Assembly: GCA_017548075.1 (NCBI GenBank)
Contig: JAFYNL010000003.1
Coordinates: forward strand, 20,195-84,194
Length of the DNA: 64,000 bases
DNA from: Bacteroidaceae bacterium
GTDB taxonomy: Bacteria > Bacteroidota > Bacteroidia > Bacteroidales > Bacteroidaceae
Direction of reading: 5' to 3'
The notes under the pieces were generated by a model. The model had not been told where the DNA came from and searched no databases. It was given only the letters and a program-made list of their open reading frames with translations. Of the stretch, positions 25,413 to 34,541 are shown one piece after another. Positions within the stretch are counted from its first letter, which is position 1. Every line of letters begins with the position of its first letter. The translations under genes and the position numbers were made by a program.

Positions 25413-26751
25413 CTCGTTTGATTTTCCTTATCATATAAACCAGCATGCATGAGGCTGCCACAAAGCTGATTGTATCGCTTATCGGCATGGAAAGCCAAAC
25501 ACCGTCCAAGCCCCACCACTTCGGCAAGATGGCAAGCAAAGGAATGAGGAAGAGCATTTGTCGCGTAACACTCAGGAAGATGCTCTTGCCTGCGTGACCG
25601 ATGCTTTGGAAGAAGTTTCCGATGACCATCTGAGCGCCCACCAACGGGAAGGCTGCCACGATAAGTCGGAACGCTCTTTCCGCCTTTGCCGTCAACTCAG
25701 GACCAGTTCCGAAGATGCGAACCACATATCCTGGTATCAACTCTCCTGTCAAACAAGTCAGAAGGGTGATGCTCGTCGCTCCAATAATGCCGTAACGAAG
25801 CACTCTGAAGACGCGGTCATTCTTCCTCGCACCCCAGTTGTAGCCTACAATTGGCTGCATTCCTTGAACCAAGCCCATCACGACAGTCACAAACAAGAAG
25901 ATGACTCTGTTCACGATTCCGTAGGCTCCAATCGCCATGTCACCGCCATACTGGAGCAAACGATTGTTGCAAATCAGTACCACCAAGCAAGCGCAACTGT
26001 TGAACAGGAACGGGCTGAGACCGATTGCGAGACATTGGCGGACAATATCGAGCCTGAGTCCGTAGATGCCTCTGCGAAGATGAAGGAGTTCCGTAGGTCG
26101 ACTAAAGAGCTTCAATTGCCAGCCGAAAGCGATTGCCTGAGCAATTATGGTGGCCCAAGCAACTCCCTGAATGCCCCATTTGAACACGAAGATGAAGAGC
26201 GGGTCGAGTATGCAATTGACGATAATGGCGAGGAAAGTGCATCCCATAGCCGAGCGAGGATGACCTGCACTCCTCAGTATCGCGTTCGAGCCATAGTAGA
26301 GATGCGTTATCATGTTGCCAATCAAGATGATAAGCATATACTCGCGAGCATAGGGTAGGGTGACGTCGCTTGCTCCGAAAAGCCGCAGAATGTCGTCCAG
26401 GAAAGGCAAACAGGCGAATGTGAAGACAATGCCAAGCAGGACATTCAGGCTGATTGTGTTGCCAAGGATGTGCTGCGCTTCCTCGTATTTCCCTTGCCCA
26501 AGACGAACGCTTATCACAGTACTTGCACCCACGCCAACCATTGCTCCGAAGGCGGCTGAGAGGTTCATGAACGGACTTGCCACAGCCATGCCGCTGATTG
26601 CTTCGTCGCCCAAGCCTTGACCCACGAAGATGCTATCCACTATATTATATATAGAGGAGGCCACCATCGCGATAATTGCAGGCAGAGAATACTGCCAAAG
26701 CAGGCTGCCGATGGGCTTTGTGCCGAGTTCCGTGGGGACGTGTTGTTGCAT
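25387..26751 (-). CDS. MATE family multidrug/sodium antiporter
   Basis: 454-residue inner-membrane transporter with about twelve helices, exporting cationic compounds in exchange for Na+ or H+. Family features include PAIIAMVASSIYNIVDSIFVGQGLGDEAISGMAVASPFMN at the N-terminus, GVGASTVISVRLGQGKYEEA, and the mirrored C-terminal half with GMQPIVGYNWGARKND. It is followed, with overlap, by the phosphoesterase gene. The substrate is not predictable. Confidence 0.93.
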   Translation of the reverse strand: MQQHVPTELGTKPIGSLLWQYSLPAIIAMVASSIYNIVDSIFVGQGLGDEAISGMAVASPFMNLSAAFGAMVGVGASTVISVRLGQGKYEEAQHILGNTISLNVLLGIVFTFACLPFLDDILRLFGASDVTLPYAREYMLIILIGNMITHLYYGSNAILRSAGHPRSAMGCTFLAIIVNCILDPLFIFVFKWGIQGVAWATIIAQAIAFGWQLKLFSRPTELLHLRRGIYGLRLDIVRQCLAIGLSPFLFNSCACLVVLICNNRLLQYGGDMAIGAYGIVNRVIFLFVTVVMGLVQGMQPIVGYNWGARKNDRVFRVLRYGIIGATSITLLTCLTGELIPGYVVRIFGTGPELTAKAERAFRLIVAAFPLVGAQMVIGNFFQSIGHAGKSIFLSVTRQMLFLIPLLAILPKWWGLDGVWLSMPISDTISFVAASCMLVYMIRKIKRDEANWATE

Positions 26752-26785
26752 CTTATCCTGAATGATTGGGCTCGTTTTTCGTTTG

Positions 26786-26793
26786 CAAAGGTA
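26786..26793 (-). promoter_or_regulatory. Promoter -7 element for the MATE gene
   Basis: TACCTTTG followed by C on the minus strand, 35 bp before the MATE ATG. Confidence 0.6.
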
Positions 26794-26796
26794 TAA

Positions 26797-26829
26797 AAAG
26801 ATTAGGGATTAGAGATTAAGGATTAGAAT
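26797..26829. repeat. Heptamer tract GATTAGG/GATTAGA
   Basis: Units GATTAGG, GATTAGA, GATTAAG and GATTAGA in succession between the divergent MATE and macroglobulin-like genes. Confidence 0.7.
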
Positions 26830-26836
26830 TTTTTTG

Positions 26837-26844
26837 TAATTTTG
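26837..26844 (+). promoter_or_regulatory. Promoter -7 element for the gene at 26905
   Basis: TAATTTTG, matching TAnnTTTG, about 60 bp before the ATG. Confidence 0.6.
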
Positions 26845-26904
26845 TGCCGTCTTTTGTTACAAATCGACGCTTTCGGCGTTATATTTATATAAGGACATCT
26901 GAAA

Positions 26905-29787
26905 ATGAGACTGAAAGCCTTTCTCCTCGCACTCTGTCTGCCCGCTTTCCTCTTCGCTCAGGAATCGGAACTCGACAAGCTCGTCCAGCGGCAAGCTGCC
27001 TTTGGTCGGACCATTCCGCAGGAGAAGGTCTTCATCCATCTCGACAATACTTCCTACCAACTTGGCGACACAATTTGGTTCACGGCCTACCTTCGACGGA
27101 CCGATACGGACAAGCCTTCCGACGTGAGCGGCGTGCTTTATGTGGAGCTTTATGGTCATGAGGGCTACATGATAGAGCGCAAACTCATCCAACTAAAAGA
27201 GGGTAGAGGTAGTGGATTCTTTGCTTTAAGTAAGTATATACAATACGCTGGTTATTATGAACTTAGAGCTTATACTCGTTGGCAACTCAATTGGGGACGT
27301 TTCGAGCATAAGCATCTGATAGGAACCCGCAAGCTCTTCGACTCGAAGTTGCAGGAAAAAGAGTACTACAGAGACTATGAGAAACTCTATAGTCGTGTGT
27401 TCCCCGTCTATGACAGACCCGTCGAGCCTGGCGATTACAGCCGCGATATGACTTTGAGGGCAATGCGACGGCTCTACGATTTCGAGGCTCAGAAACGCGA
27501 ATTACAACTCTCGCTCTTCCCTGAAGGCGGCAATCTCGTTGTGGGACAGCCCTGCAGAGTGGCTTTCGAAGCGGCTTCTGCCGAAGGAGAGTGGCTCGAA
27601 GGTCAGATTGTCTGCGGAGATGTTTCGGCAAAGGTGCAACATCGTGGCAGAGGCGTTTTCGAGTTCATTCCGCAAAAGGGAATGGAGCAGGAAGTGGTCT
27701 TCACCTCGAAGGACGGCAGAACCGCTAAAGCAAAGCTTCCAAAAGCCGAGCAGACGGGCGTTTCGCTAAGGCTGGAGCAAGAGGGGAACTCTTGGGTGGC
27801 TCGCATCTCCCATTCAGCCGATTTGCTTGATGATAGCTTGGGCGTGAGCCTGATGTACGAAGGAAAGTTCCTCTTCGGTTCCACGTTGGATAAGTCGGAG
27901 TTCCGTTTCGACGAAGAGATTCTGCAGTCTGCCGGCGTCTATCAACTGACTGTCTTCGACACACAAGGTCGCGTCTTTGCCGACAGACTTTTCTTTTCCA
28001 GAGGCAAGGAGACACTCGAACCCACCCTCAGCATCGAAGGCCTGAAGGAAGAATATCAACCTTACGAGTCCGTCAGGCTCACTTTACGAGCCCCAGAAGG
28101 CAAGTCGAATGTATCTTTGACGGTTCGAGATGACTACAATCGCGATTTCATCTACGATAATGGTAACATCCTGACCGAAATGCTTTTGGCAAGCGAGATT
28201 CGCGGCTTCGTGCCCCAGCCCGGCTGGTATTTCGAGCAGGATGATGAAGAGCATCGTGTGGCTCTCGACCTCTTGATGATGACGCAAGGCTGGCGACGCT
28301 TCGACTGGCGCAATATGGCTGTCAGAGGGGCTTGGGACATCACTCAGCCTGCCGAGAAAGCACCCATCCTGATTGGTCGGACACACAAGAATTTAGACGA
28401 GGACATCGATTACCTCGACGAAAATGGCGTCCTTAAGTCGGAGAAAGAAGAGGAAGACGCTATTGATGACTTCCTCGGCGTTCCCCAGGACAAGATGACC
28501 TACGAAACAAAGCCCATCGATTTGTCCGACTTCGAGAGAGGAATGAGAACGAACGATTCGCGCAGGTCGCGCGAGCAAAACGACTACAAGAAAGCCGTGA
28601 CGGATTCAGAAGACGAGGACTCGATACGCAAGGAACTGAAGGTTCATTGCGAATTTGTGGCAATCGATGCCGAAACGTCGTTCGTGGGCGAAAGTGAGAC
28701 GGACAGAGGTGCTTTCCGCATTCAGTTGCCGCCTTTCTACGGGAAATCCATCCTCTTCCTGAGTGCTGCGGACACCACAAAATGGAAGGAAGGGAAGCCA
28801 TATACCTGGATTCAAGCCGAACCCGACGACGAGGAAACGGACTTCATGTACTTGCCCGGAAGCGCCAAACTGAAGCGCAAAATCTTCGTTGAGCGGCCCG
28901 ACTATCTCCCTCGAATCGTTTGGCCGTACCCCCATTTCGTGCAGCCCTACAACTACTATCAGAACCATCTGGCACCCACGTCTCAGCAAAGCAACGCCAA
29001 GGAATGGACAAGGCTGGACGACGAAACAATCATATCCGAAGTCACCATAAAAGCCAAGCGGAACTTCCTGCGCCGGTTCGACGACTCATGGCCCATCCTC
29101 GCCATCGACGCAGAGCGGGCACAGAATCTCTCGAGGGATTACGGCATAAACTTCATGCAATTGATAGTGGGCGACTATGGCGTGGGAGCCCCAAATGCCG
29201 ATGACGAGAAGATAACCAGCGAACCGACATTCGACCTCAGATATGGCTACGGCAGGACTCGCAGAATGCTGATGGCAATGGAGAATGACAAAGAGATTCC
29301 TCACGATTCCCTATATGCGCGGAAATATCTCAAGTCGATATCTTGGGGAGGCGAAGGCGGTTTCGAGCCCTCTCCAAGCGAAAGATTGGAGTACGAGGGC
29401 AATGGTGTCTGGGACATGTGGGTGCTCTATTCCGACTATAGCCCCAGAATGGAAGGCAGCAACCTCTATTATGGCGCCAACGAACCGAAGACAAAGCTTG
29501 TGATGTACCCTTTCCCCGATGGCTCCCGATACATGACCTACAGGGACCGCCGCTATGTCCTCGATGGCTTTGCCTATCCTGCAGAGTTCTATTCGCCTGA
29601 CTACAGCAACATGGAACCCCCAAAAGAAGCAACGGATTATCGCCGTACGCTTTATTGGAATCCGAACGTCAAGCTCGACGAGAATGGCGAGGCAGAAATC
29701 AAGTTCTACAACAACTGCCGCACCACACAACTCTCCGTCGAAGCCGAAGGCCAGTCCTCCGACGGCACTTTGCTTTGGACAAAATAA
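26905..29787 (+). CDS. Large secreted macroglobulin-like protein
   Basis: 960 residues with a signal peptide (residues 1-19, MRLKAFLLALCLPAFLFAQ). Residues about 35-135 are an MG2-like beta domain (QEKVFIHLDNTSYQLGDTIWFTAYL ... GYYELRAYTRWQLNWG), and several further beta domains follow (LSLFPEGGNLVVGQPCRVAFEA, then LSIEGLKEEYQPYESVRLTLRAPEG). Near residue 720, ISEVTIKAKRNFLRRFDD resembles the start of a TonB-receptor plug domain, as in related Bacteroidetes proteins. Another beta domain closes the protein (ADIKFYNNCRTTQLSVEAEGQ-like). No thioester motif is seen. These periplasmic or surface proteins are widespread in the phylum but not functionally assigned. Confidence 0.8.
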   Translation: MRLKAFLLALCLPAFLFAQESELDKLVQRQAAFGRTIPQEKVFIHLDNTSYQLGDTIWFTAYLRRTDTDKPSDVSGVLYVELYGHEGYMIERKLIQLKEGRGSGFFALSKYIQYAGYYELRAYTRWQLNWGRFEHKHLIGTRKLFDSKLQEKEYYRDYEKLYSRVFPVYDRPVEPGDYSRDMTLRAMRRLYDFEAQKRELQLSLFPEGGNLVVGQPCRVAFEAASAEGEWLEGQIVCGDVSAKVQHRGRGVFEFIPQKGMEQEVVFTSKDGRTAKAKLPKAEQTGVSLRLEQEGNSWVARISHSADLLDDSLGVSLMYEGKFLFGSTLDKSEFRFDEEILQSAGVYQLTVFDTQGRVFADRLFFSRGKETLEPTLSIEGLKEEYQPYESVRLTLRAPEGKSNVSLTVRDDYNRDFIYDNGNILTEMLLASEIRGFVPQPGWYFEQDDEEHRVALDLLMMTQGWRRFDWRNMAVRGAWDITQPAEKAPILIGRTHKNLDEDIDYLDENGVLKSEKEEEDAIDDFLGVPQDKMTYETKPIDLSDFERGMRTNDSRRSREQNDYKKAVTDSEDEDSIRKELKVHCEFVAIDAETSFVGESETDRGAFRIQLPPFYGKSILFLSAADTTKWKEGKPYTWIQAEPDDEETDFMYLPGSAKLKRKIFVERPDYLPRIVWPYPHFVQPYNYYQNHLAPTSQQSNAKEWTRLDDETIISEVTIKAKRNFLRRFDDSWPILAIDAERAQNLSRDYGINFMQLIVGDYGVGAPNADDEKITSEPTFDLRYGYGRTRRMLMAMENDKEIPHDSLYARKYLKSISWGGEGGFEPSPSERLEYEGNGVWDMWVLYSDYSPRMEGSNLYYGANEPKTKLVMYPFPDGSRYMTYRDRRYVLDGFAYPAEFYSPDYSNMEPPKEATDYRRTLYWNPNVKLDENGEAEIKFYNNCRTTQLSVEAEGQSSDGTLLWTK

Positions 29788-29790
29788 AAT

Positions 29791-29880
29791 AACCCGTGGT
29801 TAAATTACAATTTTAACGTGTTATGATTGCCGTTTTAACGTGTTAAGTTCGCAAAGATAACGTGGATTGTGGGCAGTTTA
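29791..29880. repeat. 22-bp tandem repeat array F
   Basis: Units with cores at 793, 815, 837 and 859 of this kilobase, exactly 22 bp apart (CCCGTG, AACGTG, AACGTG, AACGTG). It starts 4 bp after the stop codon of the macroglobulin-like gene. Confidence 0.88.
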
Positions 29881-30459
29881 GCCACATTGCCCTTCCAAAT
29901 GAGGTCTTGAGACTGAAATTTTCGAACACCCAAAGTAAGCGAAAAGCATATAAAAAACATCAAAACAAGCGGTTCTCGCATGTTTTTAGAGGCTTGAGAG
30001 AGGAAAAATTTGTAGTATTTCGTGCCTTTTGAGCATCTCAGCATCTTAGGTGTAGGCTTTTAAATGTGTTATAATTCATTGCTTTATAGAGAGTTAGGTT
30101 GTTTTTAATACTGCTAGCAATCTCAAATCTCAAATCTCAATTAGTTTTTAATGTGGTATCCACATCCCTCTCTTATATATATATTATATTATAATTAATT
30201 AATTATTAATAAGTTATAAGTGATATAAGAGAGATTTTTCGATGTAGATGATATCTTTTTTTTAATTGAGATTTGAGATAACTGAGATTTGAGACGACTT
30301 AGGTTACCTATTCCTCTACAAGGCCTTCTACAAGAAAAAGTTCCTCGGCAGCTTCGCGGCAAAAGTCCCTGAACCGTTCGAAATCGACACATTATATATA
30401 ATATGCGCAAACAAGAAAAAAATATTGTTTCGTAATTCGTATTTCTTAATTCTTTTTTG
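29881..30459. other. A/T-rich spacer before the decarboxylase operon
   Basis: About 580 bp with no credible gene. It contains heptamer tracts (30119-30143, 30264-30296), the nested inverted repeat at 30128-30278, and a less A/T-rich stretch at 30300-30390. Confidence 0.5.
30128..30278. repeat. Large nested inverted repeat
   Basis: Outer arms pair perfectly over 16 bp (30128-30143 with 30263-30278; TCTCAAATCTCAATTA). Inner arms pair perfectly over 11 bp (30168-30178 with 30223-30233; CTCTCTTATAT). The stretches between them pair partly (GTATCCACATC against GATGTAGAT-GATATC), so the whole can form one imperfect hairpin of about 150 nt with an A/T-rich loop. No target duplication or coding capacity is visible. 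Confidence 0.75.
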
Positions 30460-30467
30460 TAATTTTG
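30460..30467 (+). promoter_or_regulatory. Promoter -7 element for the methylmalonyl-CoA decarboxylase operon
   Basis: TAATTTTG followed by CG, 36 bp before the mmdA ATG. A TTGTTT stretch about 25 bp further up could be the -33 part. Confidence 0.65.
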
Positions 30468-30503
30468 CGCACGGAAATTTAAGCAAACACATTTTATATA
30501 ACA

Positions 30504-32075
30504 ATGAGTACACAAACAGAAAAGATTAAGGAGCTTATGGAGCTCCGCGCCAAGGCTCGTATGGGCGGCGGCGAAAAGGCTATCGAGAAGCAGCACGAGA
30601 AGAACAAGCTCACGGCTCGTGAACGCATCAACTTGCTGCTCGACGAAGGTAGCTTCGAGGAGATGGACATGTTCGTGAAGCATCGCTGCACTAACTTCGG
30701 CATGGAGAAGAAGCAGTATCTGGGCGACGGCGTTGTGACCGGTAGCGGTACGATTGGTGGCCGCCTGGTTTATGTCTTTGCACAGGACTTCACGGTTTCC
30801 GCTGGTTCTCTTTCAGAGATGTTGGCAAGCAAGATTTGTAAGGTGATGGACATCGCCATGAAGGTAGGTGCTCCTGTCATCGGTCTGAACGACTCAGGCG
30901 GCGCTCGTCTGCAGGAAGGCATCAACGCTCTCGCAGGTTATGCCGAAATCTTCCAGCGCAACATCATGTCTTCTGGCGTTATTCCTCAGATTAGCGCTAT
31001 CATGGGCCCCTGCGCAGGTGGTGCAGTTTACAGCCCTGCTCTGACGGACTTCACCTTCATGGTAGAGGGAAGCAGCTATATGTTCCTTACTGGTCCTGGT
31101 CCTGTGAAGGCAGTTCTGGGCGAAGTTGTGACTCAGGAGCAGCTTGGTGGCGCAAGTGTTCACGCAACAAAGAGCGGTGTGACACACTTCACGGCCAAGA
31201 ACGAGGAAGAGTGTATCGCTATGATTAAGCAGCTCTTCTCCTACATTCCTCAGAACAACCTCGAGAAGACGCCTCGCGTGGAATGCACAGACCCCATCGA
31301 CCGCATGGAGGACTACTTGAACGACATCATTCCTGACAATCCCAACATGCCTTACGATATGTATCAGGTGATTGCTGGTATTGTGGATAATGGCGAGTTC
31401 TTCGAGGTTCAGCCGAACTTCGCTAAGAACATCATCGTGGGCTTTGCTCGCTTCAACGGCCAGAGTGTCGGCATCGTAGCCAACCAGCCGAAGCAGCTGG
31501 CAGGTGTGCTCGATTGCAACTCAAGCCGCAAGGGCGCTCGTTTCGTTCGTTTCTGCGACGCCTTCAACATTCCTATCGTGACGCTTGTTGACGTTCCTGG
31601 CTTCCTTCCCGGAACAGGTCAGGAGTACAACGCCGTCATCCTGCATGGTGCTAAGTTGCTCTATGCTTACGGAGAGGCTACGATTCCCAAAGTGACTGTT
31701 ACCCTCCGCAAGAGCTATGGTGGCAGCCATATCGTGATGAGCTGTAAGCAGCTTCGTGGCGACCTGAACTATGCTTGGCCCTCGAGCGAGATTGCTGTGA
31801 TGGGTGCAAGTGGTGCCGCAAGTGTGCTCTATGCTAAGGAAGCTAAGGCTCTGAAGGAAGAAGGCAAGGTTGAGGAAGCAAAGGCTTACATGGCAGAGAA
31901 GCAGAAGGAGTACGAAGACCTCTTCGCTAATCCTTATCAAGCTGCCAAGTACGGCTACATCGACGATGTAATCGAGCCTCGCAACACTCGTTTCCGCATC
32001 ATTCGCGCTTTGGCTCAACTCGAGAACAAGAAACTCACTAATCCTGCCAAGAAGCACGGCAACATTCCTCTTTAA
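30504..32075 (+). CDS. mmdA: Methylmalonyl-CoA decarboxylase alpha subunit (acyl-CoA carboxyltransferase)
   Basis: Carboxyltransferase subunit, 523 residues, of the crotonase-like acyl-CoA carboxylase family. It moves the carboxyl group of (S)-methylmalonyl-CoA to biotin on the carrier. The N-terminal half has [21 protein letters not shown] and [18 protein letters not shown], the acyl-CoA site. The C-terminal half has [24 protein letters not shown] and [19 protein letters not shown], the biotin site. The downstream genes are the OadG-like, biotin-carrier and OadB-like subunits, so the sodium-pump decarboxylase is favoured over propionyl-CoA carboxylase, which would need a biotin carboxylase. 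In this phylum the enzyme closes the succinate-propionate pathway. Confidence 0.95.
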   Translation: MSTQTEKIKELMELRAKARMGGGEKAIEKQHEKNKLTARERINLLLDEGSFEEMDMFVKHRCTNFGMEKKQYLGDGVVTGSGTIGGRLVYVFAQDFTVSAGSLSEMLASKICKVMDIAMKVGAPVIGLNDSGGARLQEGINALAGYAEIFQRNIMSSGVIPQISAIMGPCAGGAVYSPALTDFTFMVEGSSYMFLTGPGPVKAVLGEVVTQEQLGGASVHATKSGVTHFTAKNEEECIAMIKQLFSYIPQNNLEKTPRVECTDPIDRMEDYLNDIIPDNPNMPYDMYQVIAGIVDNGEFFEVQPNFAKNIIVGFARFNGQSVGIVANQPKQLAGVLDCNSSRKGARFVRFCDAFNIPIVTLVDVPGFLPGTGQEYNAVILHGAKLLYAYGEATIPKVTVTLRKSYGGSHIVMSCKQLRGDLNYAWPSSEIAVMGASGAASVLYAKEAKALKEEGKVEEAKAYMAEKQKEYEDLFANPYQAAKYGYIDDVIEPRNTRFRIIRALAQLENKKLTNPAKKHGNIPL

Positions 32076-32080
32076 GCACT

Positions 32081-32413
32081 ATGAGATTACTTTCTATATC
32101 AGATCCGCAGATATGGCTTTTAGCAGGCATCTCCGTTCTGGTGGTGTTCTCCATCCTGCTCATTCTGGTTCTCATTCTGGGCATCTTTACCGCTATCGCT
32201 AAAAAGACGACGGCAAAGGCAAAGGCTGTGAAGAGCACCATCAGTAGCAGTTTGGAGGCCAAGTCCTTCGAGAAAGCCAGCGATGAGGATAAGGCTGCAG
32301 TTGCGACGGCTCTCTATCTCTATTTCGAGGAGAGAGACAATCGCGAAAGCCGTGTCCTGACTATCGTTCCATATCCTTCAGCTTGGGGAGCTCAACTGAA
32401 CCCAAGACTTTAG
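32081..32413 (+). CDS. Decarboxylase small membrane subunit (OadG/MmdD-like)
   Basis: 110 residues. One membrane helix (residues about 11-37, WLLAGISVLVVFSILLILVLILGIFTAI) is followed by a charged cytoplasmic part ending SAWGAQLNPRL, the tail that marks OadG-type subunits in Bacteroidetes. It ties the carboxyltransferase to the membrane subunit and stabilises the complex. It starts 5 bp after mmdA. Confidence 0.85.
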   Translation: MRLLSISDPQIWLLAGISVLVVFSILLILVLILGIFTAIAKKTTAKAKAVKSTISSSLEAKSFEKASDEDKAAVATALYLYFEERDNRESRVLTIVPYPSAWGAQLNPRL

Positions 32414-32451
32414 TAAAGTTTATAGTTTACAGATTAAAGTTTAAAGACTCA

Positions 32452-33159
32452 ATGAAAGAATTCAAGTTTAAGATAGGTGGTCAGGACTATGCTGCCACCG
32501 TTGAAGACCTTAAGGACGGACAGATGAAGGTTACCGTCAATGGTCAGACTTATCAGGTAGAAGTTCCCCAGACAAAGGCTCAAGGACCTCGTGTAGCTAT
32601 GGCTCCCGCAGCTGCAGAGACTCAGACAGGCGGCACAAAGGACGTTACTTGCGAACTTCCCGGAACCGTTACGAAGATTAATGTTACCGACGGTCAGCGT
32701 GTAAAGCGTGGCGACGTTCTGCTCGTTCTCGAGGCTATGAAGATGGCCAACGACATCGTGAGCGAAGTGGACGGAACAGTTAAGCGCGTGGCTGTTACTC
32801 AAGGACAGAGCGTCAATCAGGGCGACGTGCTCGTAGAGATGGTTGCCGACTTCGTGGCTGCAAAGGCAGAGGTTACTCCGAAGCCCGCTCCAGCAGCTCC
32901 CGCTCCTGTGGCAGCTCCTGCTCCAGCTCCTTCTGCTCCCGCAGGCGCAAAGACCGTTACCGCTCCTCTTCCAGGCACCATCACAAAGGTGACTGTCAAG
33001 GTGGGCGATACCGTTAATGCAGGCGACACAGTCCTCTTGATGGAGGCTATGAAGATGGAGAACAACATCACAGCCGAGTTCGGAGGTACCGTTAAGGCTA
33101 TCCTCGTCGAGACAGGCAATCAGGTACAAAGCGGACAAGCACTCGTTGAACTTGACTAA
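32452..33159 (+). CDS. mmdC: Biotin carboxyl carrier with two biotinyl domains
   Basis: 235 residues from the ATG at 32452-32454. The N-terminal 40 residues are the usual start of Bacteroidetes MmdC ([17 protein letters not shown]). Two complete biotinyl domains follow. The first is at about residues 63-131 with biotin lysine Lys97 in LEAMKMAND, and the second is at about 166-235 with Lys201 in MEAMKMENN. They are joined by an Ala/Pro linker (about 140-165, [16 protein letters not shown]). Decarboxylase carriers normally have one domain of 120-170 residues in total. Both motifs are intact, so both lysines could be biotinylated. It lies 38 bp after the OadG-like gene and 11 bp before the beta subunit. 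Confidence 0.93.
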   Translation: MKEFKFKIGGQDYAATVEDLKDGQMKVTVNGQTYQVEVPQTKAQGPRVAMAPAAAETQTGGTKDVTCELPGTVTKINVTDGQRVKRGDVLLVLEAMKMANDIVSEVDGTVKRVAVTQGQSVNQGDVLVEMVADFVAAKAEVTPKPAPAAPAPVAAPAPAPSAPAGAKTVTAPLPGTITKVTVKVGDTVNAGDTVLLMEAMKMENNITAEFGGTVKAILVETGNQVQSGQALVELD

Positions 33160-33170
33160 TAAGAAAGACA

Positions 33171-34445
33171 ATGAAAAAATACATTAGTTTGCTCTTGCTC
33201 CTCCTGGTTTCAGCACCTCTTCTGGCTGCCGATTTCAACCTAGAGGAGGGCGTGAGCAAGTTCATCAACGAGATGGGCTTCGTCACTTTCTTCATTCAGG
33301 AAGAGGGTTGGAAGAATGCCGTCATGATTCTCATCGGTTGCTTCCTGCTCTATCTTGCCATCAAGAAGGAGTACGAGCCCTTGCTGCTCCTGCCCATCGC
33401 TTTCGGCATGATTCTCAGCAATCTGCCTGGTGCAGGACTCTTCGACTCAGACATGTGGAACAACGAGTTCCTCAATCCCAACAGTCCGTACTATCACAGC
33501 TACGGCCACATCATGCGTGAAGGAGGTTTGCTCGACATCCTCTACATTGGCGTGAAGGCAGGCGTTTATCCTTGCCTCATCTTCCTTGGCGTAGGAGCGA
33601 TGACCGACTTCGGTCCTTTGATTGCCAATCCCAAGAGCCTCTTGCTTGGCGCAGCCGCTCAGCTTGGCATCTTCGCTACCTTCCTGGTTACGCAGATTGA
33701 CTTCTTCGGCTTCTCTGTCGCTCAGTCGGCTTCTATCGGCATTATCGGCGGAGCAGATGGTCCTACGGCTATCTTCCTGACCTCCAAGCTCGCTCCTGAG
33801 CTGCTTGGTCCTATCGCAGTTGCCGCTTATAGCTACATGGCTCTGGTGCCCGTTATTCAGCCTCCTATCATGCGTGCCCTCACGACTAAGAAGGAGCGTC
33901 TGATTCGCATGAAGCAACTTCGCGAAGTCAGCAAGAAGGAGAAGATAATCTTCCCAATTGTCGTGGCTATCGTCGTGAGCCTGATTGTTCCCTCTGCTGG
34001 AACGCTTATCGGCTGCTTGATGCTCGGTAACCTCTTCAAAGAGAGTGGGGTAGTGGAGCGCTTGAGCAAAGCTGCTCAGAATGAGTTGAACAACATCGTA
34101 GTCATCATGTTGGGTGTAACCGTTGGTGCAACCGCAACCGCAACAGCATTCCTGAATGTTCAGACTATTGCCATCCTTTGTGTCGGCATCGTAGCCTTCG
34201 GCATCGGTAGTGCAGGTGGCGTTCTGATGGCTAAGTGCATGAACCTCTTCCTTAAGGAGAAGATTAATCCGCTCATCGGTTCTGCAGGCGTGAGTGCCGT
34301 TCCTATGGCTGCTCGTGTAAGCCAGAGCGAAGGTCAGAAGGCCGACCCACGCAACTTCCTCCTGATGCACGCTATGGGTCCCAACGTGGCTGGCGTCATT
34401 GGTAGTGCCGTTGCAGCAGGTATTCTGCTCAGCTTCTGTAGCTAA
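33171..34445 (+). CDS. mmdB: Sodium-translocating decarboxylase beta subunit (OadB/MmdB)
   Basis: 424-residue integral membrane subunit that decarboxylates carboxybiotin and pumps Na+ outward. Conserved [45 protein letters not shown] contains the essential aspartate (near residue 197). A second conserved block near the C-terminus is [16 protein letters not shown], with a conserved serine/arginine pair. The first about 20 residues ([19 protein letters not shown]) look like a cleavable signal or first helix. It is the last gene of the operon, ended by the hairpin at 34469. Confidence 0.94.
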   Translation: MKKYISLLLLLLVSAPLLAADFNLEEGVSKFINEMGFVTFFIQEEGWKNAVMILIGCFLLYLAIKKEYEPLLLLPIAFGMILSNLPGAGLFDSDMWNNEFLNPNSPYYHSYGHIMREGGLLDILYIGVKAGVYPCLIFLGVGAMTDFGPLIANPKSLLLGAAAQLGIFATFLVTQIDFFGFSVAQSASIGIIGGADGPTAIFLTSKLAPELLGPIAVAAYSYMALVPVIQPPIMRALTTKKERLIRMKQLREVSKKEKIIFPIVVAIVVSLIVPSAGTLIGCLMLGNLFKESGVVERLSKAAQNELNNIVVIMLGVTVGATATATAFLNVQTIAILCVGIVAFGIGSAGGVLMAKCMNLFLKEKINPLIGSAGVSAVPMAARVSQSEGQKADPRNFLLMHAMGPNVAGVIGSAVAAGILLSFCS

Positions 34446-34468
34446 ACATTATAATATTAATATCACTT

Positions 34469-34513
34469 GAGCGGATAGACTGACTGAGTCCCAGGACTAT
34501 CCGCTCTTTCTTT
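34469..34513 (+). terminator. Rho-independent terminator after the decarboxylase operon
   Basis: GAGCGGATAG (34469-34478) pairs with CTATCCGCTC (34497-34506), followed by TTTCTTT. Confidence 0.8.
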
Positions 34514-34541
34514 AAATAATGCAAGGGCAAAAACCAAGCCG

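Noticed and set aside
30128-30278. An insertion sequence
   Set aside because: The inverted arms enclose about 120 bp with no transposase frame and no flanking duplication is visible.
30504-32075. Propionyl-CoA carboxylase beta subunit
   Set aside because: The sequence alone would allow it, but OadG-, biotin carrier- and OadB-like genes follow and there is no biotin carboxylase, so the decarboxylase is preferred.
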